6,158 nucleotides of DNA from contig JAIMBU010000192.1 in assembly GCA_023511325.1 (NCBI GenBank), positions 1 through 6,158 of the forward strand. The letters run 5' to 3'. The notes beneath the pieces were generated by a model. The model made no database searches, was not told the origin of the DNA, and was given only the letters and a program-made list of their open reading frames with translations. The DNA comes from Gorillibacterium sp. GTDB lineage: Bacteria > Bacillota > Bacilli > Paenibacillales > NBRC-103111. Every line of letters begins with the position of its first letter. The stretch's first letter is position 1. This document shows, in pieces, positions 1-5,517 of this stretch. The translations under genes were made by a program, and so were the position numbers.

Positions 1-300
1 GCGGATAGGAGATGGTTACCTCCACTCGTCGGCAGCGACGATTGTGAAGCCTTTGTGTGGAGCGTACCACGCTCAGACGGTCAGCATTTATTTCGATTCG
101 ACTTTCCCAAAAACGAGGGTGAACCATGGGGTTGAAAACCATGCAGGTTAAAGGCTTTATGCCGCTTTCGCGGCACAAAGCCGGATAACACCGACCGACA
201 AAGCCGTTCGGGGCTTGCGGAATGACATAACTTTTTTCGTGGCAGCATGATTTGTTATGCTGGATTTTCAGAAAAGTGAGCGTTTACAAGGAATCACAAA
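1..300. other. GC-richer flank of unknown origin
   Basis: No gene can be called with confidence here. The first 180 bases are about half G+C, clearly richer than the immunity gene beside them. Three reading frames are open across the left part: a plus frame from base 1 to a TGA at 133-135 (ending NEGEPWG), a second plus frame to a TAA near 151, and a minus frame from an ATG near 126 out of the window. I recognise none of the three translations, and none has a convincing ribosome site, so the openness may simply reflect composition. The stretch may be the end of a neighbouring gene, an insertion-sequence end or the end of the RHS locus. It also holds a strong hairpin (153-182) and a short one built on CAGCAT/ATGCTG near 243-262. 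Confidence 0.35.
150..182 (-). terminator. GC-rich hairpin, possible terminator of the RHS/immunity pair
   Basis: Arms 153-165 and 170-182 pair at 12 of 13 positions. The exception is an A-C mismatch on the plus strand but a G-U wobble on the minus strand, where all 13 positions pair. The minus-strand loop reads GAAA, a GNRA tetraloop, and the stem is followed by TTTAA. The structure therefore looks selected as minus-strand RNA. It lies about 145 nt downstream of the immunity gene stop at 326 and could end that transcript. The U-run is short, so termination is only probable; a structured RNA or insertion-sequence end are alternatives. Confidence 0.4.
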
Positions 301-325
301 GGAATAACATCTTACAAGTGTTTAC

Positions 326-781
326 TCAGAGCGAATCTGAATCAACGATTATTTCATAAAATAGATCAGCGTTTTGTAACTGAGGATAATGCTTTTTTTC
401 TTCATCAAACTTCATGTTCTTCATACTTGACAAATATTTATTTGCAGATTCACTGTAAAAGCGAGTGTCACCTACAGCAACAATAGCCTGTGGTTTAATA
501 TTTTCTGTGATTTCCATTGGGAGGGTATTGTTTTTGTTGTAATTTACGTAATGTGACTGATTCCCTCTAACCTCAATATCAAACTCGTAATAATGAAGTT
601 CATACAAAGTACCATTATCTGCTATTAGAAAAGGAGTTATTAATATTCCTTGTTTTGCATCAATTCCTGACAATTGACCAGCAAAACAGTCCATGTTTGC
701 AACTGATATGTAAGGGCTCCTACCTCTGTTGAGGTTGCCTTCCATCCTCACAATATCAGCAATTAGGTTTTGGATTGTCAT
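326..781 (-). CDS. putative immunity protein for the E5-type RHS toxin (151 aa)
   Basis: This is the likely antidote to the toxin domain encoded immediately upstream. The assignment is by position: in RHS and contact-dependent toxin systems the gene directly after the toxin tip normally encodes its immunity protein. The preferred start is the ATG at 779-781 (MTIQNLIADIVRMEG), because AGAGGAG at 790-796 stands 8 nt before it. An earlier in-frame ATG at 797-799 overlaps the RHS stop as ATGA but has no ribosome site and would place the SD inside the gene. The toxin stop and this start are 14 nt apart, so the two are translationally close. The protein is soluble-looking, with no signal peptide or membrane segment, and has an acidic tail (EIIVDSDSL). 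I do not recognise the family. It does not resemble the roughly 83-residue colicin E5 immunity protein as I recall it. Base composition is AT-rich, like that of the toxin tip. Confidence 0.8.
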   Translation of the reverse strand: MTIQNLIADIVRMEGNLNRGRSPYISVANMDCFAGQLSGIDAKQGILITPFLIADNGTLYELHYYEFDIEVRGNQSHYVNYNKNNTLPMEITENIKPQAIVAVGDTRFYSESANKYLSSMKNMKFDEEKKHYPQLQNADLFYEIIVDSDSL

Positions 782-789
782 TTTTATTG

Positions 790-796
790 CTCCTCT
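790..796 (-). promoter_or_regulatory. ribosome binding site deciding the immunity start
   Basis: The minus strand reads AGAGGAG and then 8 nt to the ATG at 781. The SD overlaps the last base of the RHS stop codon (796-798), so ribosomes ending the toxin are delivered to the immunity start. This supports translational coupling and argues against the upstream ATG at 799. Confidence 0.75.
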
Positions 797-3021
797 CATG
801 GTAAATACGGATTAATTATGCTCGAGTCTGGAGTCCAATTGGAATCGATTTTATTGCTAACTTGAACTAATTCGTTTGTGACGTTATCGACTATGATATA
901 AGATCCATCTTTGTTGTAGTAAACCGTAGCTGGATTTCCAGTTGCGCGATTCGTAGCACTTCTTGTTGTGTAGTAATCGCTGACAGTTCCCTTTACACTG
1001 TCATTAGTCCATCTCCGTGCATCCATTTGACGTTGAAGTTTTTGTGAAGATTTAGCTTCGCTCCCAAATATGATATCTTCCGCTTTCGGCAGCTCCCCCT
1101 TACCCTCATTACTTTCTAAGGATTGTTTATATGTCTGCTTGGTATCCACAGTCCCTTGCTCGGTTACCTGTGCCTGGATTTTTGAACTCGGTGTCTTTGG
1201 TGCAGGTGTAGCTGGTTTACCTGGCTTGGCGGGCTCAGCAGATGTAGTCGTTTTGCCTGCTGTGCCTGATTTTATCGGTTCGGCAGGTGTAGTCGTTTTA
1301 ACTACTGCGCCCGTTTTTACTTGTGTTTTGGGGATGGATATTTTCTGCCCCGCAGCACCCGGTTTTACCTGTGCAGGGGTTTTTCCAAAGCTGCTACTTC
1401 CCCCACCCCCTTCATATGTTGAAGGGGCTCCCATTAGGAATCCGCCACTCTCTCCTGTTTCCTTGACTACATGCCCGCTCGGATCCAGATAACGCAGGGG
1501 GTTATTCTGCACATATGTATAGAGATTCAAACTCAGCGGATTATTCAGTTCCCCTTGCACCGTGTCCTCTGTCATAAACCTTGCGATGCCAGCATCGTAA
1601 TACCTTGCGTTCAGATAATAGAGATCGCTATCTCCGTCGTACTGGTATCCCGCATAGCGATATGGATTGTCAATCGCAGTGCTGTCTGTTGCTGGGTTGC
1701 CGCTCGCGTCATAATACTGGGTCGATGACGCAATCGGATTGCCAAAAGCATCATAGTCGTATGTGGCCCGCAATTGCCCAGTTGTCCCAATGAGGGCGGT
1801 AACATCCCCATGCCCATTATACATCAGGTAGACGGTGTCTGCTCCTGACTTGCGGGTCAATAGACTGTTCCCATGCACATTTCTTCCTTTCTGTACACCT
1901 TGACTATCTAACTCGAGTATGACCTTGTCTTTGTCATACACATATCGGGTGGTTTGACCATTCACCGTTTTCTCGACTCTGTAGCCTTGCGCATTGTACG
2001 TATACGTTGTGATTCCACTACCGTCCGATGTTTGGCTCAACTGATTCCATAGATCGTATTCGAGTCTTACACTTCCTGCAATAATATCGCTGATTTTCGG
2101 ATTGTCAGATGCCTGACCATAAATGAACATACCAAAGCTCGGTTCAACTGGGTTAGCCGGGTCGATTGCTTTTGTTGTTTCTAAAGATTTACCGATCCTA
2201 TTCCCGTTAAAATCGTAGGTGTATTTCGTCAAATCCTGGGTACCCTCCGTTGAAACGGAGGTGGACATTAACCAATTTTGCGCATTATACGTGTACAGGG
2301 TGGTTGTTGCATTCGAACCTGACGTGACCTTTTCCGTTTTACGATTACCACCAGCATCGTAGGTATATTCGGTTCGCGTGCCCTCTGGTTCTACTAGGGT
2401 CTTCAGTCGATTTAAACCATCATAAGTAAATGTAGTGGTACCCTTTGTAGTACCTCGGATACTTTCATTCTTTGAGGTTTGGTTCATGGCTGCATCATAG
2501 GTATAACTGTAGGTATCCAGTAAGGTAGAGCCTTGATAGTTTTGTAAGGTTTTTATAAGTGAATTTTTGTCATAGGTATACAACTCCTTTGAACCGTTAG
2601 GATAGGTGACACTTTTCGTACTTCCATTATCGTTATACTCATAAACGGTTGGTTGATCGGTATCGGCCTTAACCTCCTTTAAACGATTTGCCTTGTCATA
2701 GGTGCGGGTTGTAACATTCCCCTTTAGATCCGTCATGACTTCGGCATAATAACCGCTGGTTAAGTCAGTGGTTTGGTCATATAGATGAGTTGTTGTTCCT
2801 AAATGCGGCTCTGAAACGGTCAGAATCCGATTTAGGGCATCAAAGGTCCGCCGCGTTGTTCCGGTTGAATCCGTTACGCTTAATTCATTTCCGTTATTAT
2901 CATAGGTATACGTTTTGGAATCTTGAAGTAAGGCTATGGAATTATCCCTTGTGATCGCCTCCGACTGTTTCCTTCCCTGGATATCATAGGTGATCGTTGT
3001 CGTATCCTTCCGCGTTCGCCT
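796..3021 (-). CDS. headless RHS/WapA-type polymorphic toxin with colicin E5-like tRNase tip (5'-truncated)
   Basis: This is the C-terminal part of a contact-dependent RHS toxin. The open frame runs 741 codons from 3021 to the TGA at 796-798. The first ATG (2736) lies inside the YD repeats and has no ribosome site, while in-frame RHS sequence continues 95 codons further upstream (TYDIQGRK, YTYDNNGNEL, TFDALNRIL) to a TAG at 3022-3024. The gene is therefore a 5' truncation. Numbering from 3021, YD repeats fill about residues 1-355 and the RHS-associated core about 360-516 (YRYAGYQYDGDSDLYYLNARYYD, ending DPSG at 1474-1485). A low-complexity P/T/K linker follows, then a pretoxin stretch (KAEDIIFGSEAKSS), and the last 81 residues (661-741) form the toxin. 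Full WapA/RHS proteins are usually well over 1,500 residues with an N-terminal secretion region, which is absent here. Without a start signal the gene is probably silent unless joined to another rhs by recombination. The immunity gene follows directly. Confidence 0.85.
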   Translation of the reverse strand, partial: RRTRKDTTTITYDIQGRKQSEAITRDNSIALLQDSKTYTYDNNGNELSVTDSTGTTRRTFDALNRILTVSEPHLGTTTHLYDQTTDLTSGYYAEVMTDLKGNVTTRTYDKANRLKEVKADTDQPTVYEYNDNGSTKSVTYPNGSKELYTYDKNSLIKTLQNYQGSTLLDTYSYTYDAAMNQTSKNESIRGTTKGTTTFTYDGLNRLKTLVEPEGTRTEYTYDAGGNRKTEKVTSGSNATTTLYTYNAQNWLMSTSVSTEGTQDLTKYTYDFNGNRIGKSLETTKAIDPANPVEPSFGMFIYGQASDNPKISDIIAGSVRLEYDLWNQLSQTSDGSGITTYTYNAQGYRVEKTVNGQTTRYVYDKDKVILELDSQGVQKGRNVHGNSLLTRKSGADTVYLMYNGHGDVTALIGTTGQLRATYDYDAFGNPIASSTQYYDASGNPATDSTAIDNPYRYAGYQYDGDSDLYYLNARYYDAGIARFMTEDTVQGELNNPLSLNLYTYVQNNPLRYLDPSGHVVKETGESGGFLMGAPSTYEGGGGSSSFGKTPAQVKPGAAGQKISIPKTQVKTGAVVKTTTPAEPIKSGTAGKTTTSAEPAKPGKPATPAPKTPSSKIQAQVTEQGTVDTKQTYKQSLESNEGKGELPKAEDIIFGSEAKSSQKLQRQMDARRWTNDSVKGTVSDYYTTRSATNRATGNPATVYYNKDGSYIIVDNVTNELVQVSNKIDSNWTPDSSIINPYLP
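799..1041 (-). other. colicin E5-type anticodon nuclease domain (C-terminal toxin tip)
   Basis: The last 81 residues of the RHS frame match the colicin E5 ribonuclease domain as I recall its sequence. KLQRQMDARRWT corresponds to E5 KIRGQMPERGWT, NPATVYYNKDGSYIIVD to NDPATVYGSPGKYVVVND, and TNELVQVSNKIDSNW to TGEVTQISDKTDPGW, with PDSSI matching DDSRI near the end. The family cleaves tRNAs for Tyr, His, Asn and Asp in the anticodon loop between positions 34 and 35, which stops translation in the target cell. The basic positions and the WT and NPATVY cores are kept, so the domain looks active. It is about 10 residues shorter than E5 in the loop before NPATVY. The assignment comes from remembered family sequence, not from a search. 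Confidence 0.82.
1209..1299 (-). repeat. 45-bp tandem duplication in the RHS linker
   Basis: Two near-identical 23-base blocks at 1232-1254 and 1277-1299 differ at three positions and lie exactly 45 bases apart. They encode a repeated 15-residue unit (KTTTPAEP then KTTTSAEP, each with following Lys/Gly/Ala/Pro). The duplication lies between the DPSG end of the core and the toxin, in a Pro/Thr/Lys/Ala-rich flexible linker. Being a multiple of three, it keeps the frame, and linker length probably varies between strains. Confidence 0.7.
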
Positions 3022-3446
3022 CTAACCCGAAATTTCTTGATGATTTCGGTCTATATTCAATTTCGTACTAAATAGGGAGTTGGTGGCTAGACTTTACACA
3101 TGACCTTCCCGTTGAGAAGTGTTCCGATAAGTCCTCTCAATATAGTGGACGAAATGTCCATCCTATTAGTTACGATGTTCCCAGCACTATATCAATCGCA
3201 CATATATTGGAAAAGTTTCGTTTGTTTTCAAAAACCTGTAGAAAACGAAGATAACAAAATACAGGTCAATCATGGTTGTATCTGACCATAATCGACCTGA
3301 TTGTTGTAACGGCTAAACCTTATTTTAGTTATACTTTTCAAGTATTTATGTGCATACAACGGAAATCAAGAAAATATTGTAGCGGTATTACATGAGTTAA
3401 GTGTGTTAATGGTTGAATTAGCGAATCATTCGGCACTGGGTAGCCC
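3022..3446 (-). repeat. noncoding repeat, copy 1 (between immunity gene and headless RHS)
   Basis: This stretch aligns along its length with 5518-5872. Shared blocks in the same order are a hairpin with CCGAAAT/ATTTCGG arms (3027-3033, 3043-3049), GTGGCTAG then ACACATGA, ACGAAGATAACAAAA, a CAGGTC/GACCTG hairpin, TGTAACGG, ATGTGC, and the identical 20-mer CATTCGGCACTGGGTAGCCC at 3427-3446. Conservation between the blocks is patchy, but the hairpins are kept with changed bases. No protein is supported; the short plus-strand frame at 3100-3285 has no ribosome site. One end abuts the point where the RHS frame breaks and the other lies just beyond the immunity gene terminator, so the repeat borders the cassettes. 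Its identity is unknown: a cassette spacer, an old mobile-element end, or a conserved downstream region of rhs loci. Confidence 0.65.
3262..3299 (-). terminator. conserved hairpin in repeat copy 1, terminator-like
   Basis: Arms 3262-3276 and 3285-3299 pair at 13 of 15 positions around an 8-base loop. The minus strand continues TATTTTGTTATC, a broken U-tract. The equivalent hairpin in the other copy (5689-5726) has different inner bases but the same outer CAGGTC/GACCTG arms, which suggests the structure matters. It could act as a back-up terminator for the gene at 3521-3919. Confidence 0.5.
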
Positions 3447-3452
3447 ACATAG

Positions 3453-3488
3453 AAAAAAACCTTGAATGGCACGAAGCCTATCAAGGTT
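3453..3488 (-). terminator. rho-independent terminator after the 132-aa immunity gene
   Basis: On the minus strand an 8-bp stem, AACCTTGA (3488-3481) with TCAAGGTT (3465-3458), also carries an inner GGC/GCC pairing around a TTCGT loop. Five further T residues (3457-3453) follow, extending the TT of the arm to a T7 run. It begins 33 nt after the stop at 3521, so it closes the toxin-remnant/immunity transcript and separates it from the next cassette. Confidence 0.8.
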
Positions 3489-3520
3489 CATTATGATAAT
3501 AGTAGCGATTATGGATTGAA

Positions 3521-3919
3521 TCATTTCAACATCCGTTGTCTGGCAAGTTCTTTTAGTTTCTTATGAGTTACCATATAGTTCCTGTCCTCAAAAGCACTTT
3601 CAAATTTATAAAAATGGATTTTAATGAACTTTGATATTTCACCTACCCAATCAATAAATTCTGTTTCATTTGGTGAAAAAATAATTCCTAGAACATCTAG
3701 TACATCGTTGAACGAAAACCATTCATCATCTGTACGCCCAATCTCAGACCATTTTTCCCCCTTATCCAATAAAAATCTAATCCTAAGATTCTGGGATGAT
3801 GTTAGAGATACTTCTGCATTTCCAAAGTGTGCTTCGTCATATGAAACAACTTTTATTTGAAAGTTTGACCCTTTAGTTAATTCTTCTACTGCATAATTTG
3901 CAGATTTTTCAAAGTCCAT
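3521..3919 (-). CDS. putative orphan immunity protein (132 aa)
   Basis: The intact frame starts with MDFEKSANYAVEELTK. Its ATG at 3917-3919 is preceded by AGGAG (3927-3931) at 7 nt spacing, a near-ideal ribosome site. The gene begins 12 nt after the stop of a broken toxin C-terminus (TAA at 3932-3934), the standard toxin-immunity order, and ends with a dedicated terminator at 3453-3488. The product has no signal peptide, membrane segment or cysteines. It is mixed alpha/beta by eye, with a tryptophan-containing acidic middle (DDEWFSFNDVLDVLGI) and a basic C-terminus (KKLKELARQRMLK). I do not recognise a named immunity family. Position is the main argument for function. The contrast between the clean frame here and the stops and frameshifts just upstream suggests the antidote is kept under selection after toxin loss. 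Confidence 0.72.
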   Translation of the reverse strand: MDFEKSANYAVEELTKGSNFQIKVVSYDEAHFGNAEVSLTSSQNLRIRFLLDKGEKWSEIGRTDDEWFSFNDVLDVLGIIFSPNETEFIDWVGEISKFIKIHFYKFESAFEDRNYMVTHKKLKELARQRMLK

Positions 3920-3931
3920 TTCCCTACTCCT

Positions 3932-4320
3932 TTACTTGATAAGTTTCGTGCCATCTGGGCTAAGTTTATATCCTTGAGATTGTAAATACTCTATTTCTTT
4001 TTGTAAATAACTATCGGGATGTACTTTATCAAGAGGAGTAGCTAAAACAAATTCCGAATCTTTTACAATGGCACGGTCAAGGAATTTCTGATTTGCAGCC
4101 CACTGTTCTTCCTTAGTCATTTTATTCCAAATATTATCTGGAACTGAAAATGGTTATGTAGGTGATCGACCAGTAGTGTCTATACCTACAAAAGGTTTTT
4201 TTGAAACTGGAAACTCGATCACATGTATTTGAGAACACGCATTTTAGAAAAAGAACCATAGTTGTTCATATTGTGGTAACCATTTCTATCTACTACAAAC
4301 CGAACATAGATATCTCTATG
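3932..4320 (-). pseudogene. displaced RHS/CDI-type toxin C-terminus, broken
   Basis: The last 74 codons (up to 4153) are open and end in a pattern common at the C-termini of polymorphic toxins: WNKMTKEEQWAANQKFLDRA, then FVLATPLDKV, then an EIEYLQSQGYKLSPDGTKLI tail. The ATG at 4118-4120 is internal to this motif and is not a start. Upstream in the same frame, protein-like sequence (HVIEFPVSKKPFVGIDTTGR) is interrupted by TAA codons at 4154-4156 and 4244-4246. A frameshift then leads into a further stretch (RFVVDRNGYHNMNNYGSFSK) that fades into the transposase remnant near 4320. No RHS core remains, so this is only a toxin tip. Its nuclease or other activity class is not identified. It sits 12 nt before its presumed immunity gene. 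The fate fits toxin inactivation by transposon damage. Confidence 0.65.
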
Positions 4321-4339
4321 ATGTTGGAATATCTCTAAA

Positions 4340-5009
4340 AAAGCACTCCTCCGCCTTACGAGTAGAGTAGTTGTTGTGACTTGCTTTTCAGAGATATTCG
4401 GCTAGTTCCTCCGCCCCCACCGACGACAGATGATGCGGTATAGAGTACTTCTCCCAAAAGGTAAGAGTCACTTTCCCATTAATATCGCAGAAGAACTTCT
4501 TGTAGAATGGATAATGATAACTTAATTGCTGATAAGCTGAGTCTTGAGCATAGCGGCGTGTTTGACGTTAGAGTTCCGTCTTGCGACCACCTGCCGGATT
4601 GTCCAGAAAATATCTTGCGGATTTACATTGGGCAGTTCGTCCAGTCATGCAAGTAACACTTTGGCGATGCAGAACGCAACCAACTGTCGCTTTTTTGCGT
4701 AGTCACATTGCCCATGTGTTCATTGTAGGATAGAGCCTAATTGACTTTCTTGAAGATTTGTTTGTTCTCGACAAGGTGAATAGCAATTGACCTGCCGTTG
4801 CCGCCCGTATCTTCTAAGCCATATACAGGGGTCAAATATACTTCTTGACGAACTTCATCAGGTCATCGGAGGCAAACGGTTTGTTCTCGATTTTGATTTT
4901 CGCCTAGCCGCTCATTCCAACAGTTGATTATGACTGCGGTATGTTGATCCTTATGTAAATCCATCCCGACATAGATATTCGTTTGTTTGTAATGTGACAA
5001 AGGATTCAC
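4340..5009 (-). pseudogene. IS110-family transposase, N-terminal remnant with frameshifts
   Basis: The start is a GTG at 5007-5009 (NPLSHYKQTNIYVGMDLHKD), with an AGGGG ribosome site just before it. VGMDLHKDQHTAVIINCWNE is the typical opening of IS110 DEDD recombinases. It then breaks: a frameshift near 4900, stops near 4831 and 4740, and further frameshifts around 4680 and 4550. Recognisable pieces continue across frames: TPVYGLEDTGGNGRSIAIHL, ALSYNEHM, TTQKSDSW, NVNPQDIFWTIRQVVARRNS, then FFCDINGKVTLTFWEKY and IPHHLSSVGAEELAEYL near 4350-4480. The first D, the E of GLED and the first D of KSDSW are visible; the region of the last D is shifted out of frame. Only about the first half to two thirds of a roughly 400-residue transposase remains, and the serine-containing C-terminal half is missing. 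The element is dead. Its loss runs straight into the toxin remnant. Confidence 0.85.
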
Positions 5010-5190
5010 CCCTGTATACGGATTTGTGAGTTAGCTTGACGGTAGGTAAAGAATGGGTGCACCTCAGTTCGAGCGTTAACCTTTGGTTAGCAATGGCACG
5101 CAAGCATCTCCATTCAGTTCTCCGTCAGAGGATGGCTTGATGTAAGCCATCCTCTGATATATCTCCATAGCGATATGTACCGCTATAAAA
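5010..5190 (-). ncRNA. candidate IS110 bridge-RNA leader (left end)
   Basis: The 180 nt between the transposase GTG and the next gene hold no supported gene. On the minus strand they begin with a strong stem-loop (5157-5125), continue with AACTGAATGGAGATGC and a short CTAACC/GGTTA pairing near 5075-5090, and lead into the transposase ribosome site. IS110 elements related to IS621 carry a structured bridge RNA in this noncoding position ahead of the recombinase, starting with a 5' stem-loop. The position and structure fit, but I have not derived the target- and donor-binding loops or the element boundary. It may be an unremarkable leader of a decayed copy. Confidence 0.45.
5125..5157. repeat. 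perfect 14-bp inverted repeat upstream of the IS110 remnant
   Basis: TCAGAGGATGGCTT (5125-5138) and AAGCCATCCTCTGA (5144-5157) pair without mismatch around a 5-base loop. No U-run follows on either strand, so a rho-independent terminator is unlikely. Its place about 115 nt before the transposase start suits the first hairpin of a bridge RNA. A weaker hairpin with ATAGCG/CGCTAT arms lies just beyond it, near 5168-5187. Confidence 0.75.
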
Positions 5191-5289
5191 ATCACGTCTG
5201 ACCAAGATTCGATTGACTTGTACTTTTATGTTCGAGCCAATTACGGAAGTAAACAAGCGACTTCGGATAGACTTCACTTCTCAGCGGGT

Positions 5290-5505
5290 TCATTCGAATT
5301 TTCGGAGCAAAGACAACTTGTAGGAGATGTGCAGGAAGTGTTCTTCTGTATTGATTTTGATTCGGTATTGAAATCCTCTGTCGCACACCGTCATCTTATC
5401 TCCATAGTAATGGCAGATACGCTTGTGAAACTCATTGAAAAAGTCCCAATATTCGTCTGTAAAGTCGATGACAGTACGGTCAATGGATACAGTGACCCCT
5501 TTCAT
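5290..5505 (-). CDS. small orphan protein of unknown function (71 aa)
   Basis: The frame starts MKGVTVSIDRTVIDFTDEYW. The ATG at 5503-5505 is chosen because an unusually strong purine ribosome site, GGGAGGGGG (5512-5520), lies just upstream; the earlier in-frame ATG at 5532 falls in the neighbouring repeat hairpin and has no such site. The protein is rich in aromatic and charged residues (DFFNEFHKRICHYYG), has no membrane segment, and ends KLSLLRKFE at a TGA. I do not recognise it. It could be a complete small protein, an orphan immunity gene or the N-terminal piece of a longer gene: another frame is open past its stop as far as 5192, which would fit a frameshift but is not proof. It lies between repeat copy 2 and the IS110 leader. 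Confidence 0.5.
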   Translation of the reverse strand: MKGVTVSIDRTVIDFTDEYWDFFNEFHKRICHYYGDKMTVCDRGFQYRIKINTEEHFLHISYKLSLLRKFE

Positions 5506-5517
5506 CTGCCGCCCCCT

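Noticed and set aside
797..799. ATG overlapping the RHS stop as the start of the immunity gene
   Set aside because: The strong AGAGGAG lies after it and points to the ATG at 781.
1070..1817. Several open frames on both strands inside the RHS gene (for example 1070-1492, 1471-1728 and 1581-1793 plus; 1611-1817 minus)
   Set aside because: They lie wholly inside the well-supported RHS frame, have low-complexity translations forced by the opposite-strand P/T/K linker and YD repeats, and lack ribosome sites.
2734..2736. ATG as the start of the RHS gene
   Set aside because: No SD precedes it, and RHS-like sequence in the same frame continues to 3021.
3100..3285. 61-codon plus-strand frame
   Set aside because: It lies inside the noncoding repeat, is not conserved in the other copy, and has no ribosome site.
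3624..3860. 78-codon plus-strand frame
   Set aside because: It is a shadow of the 132-aa immunity gene on the minus strand.
5192..5386. 64-codon minus frame overlapping the 71-aa gene
   Set aside because: No ribosome site and an unrecognised product; kept only as a possible frameshifted continuation of the 71-aa gene.
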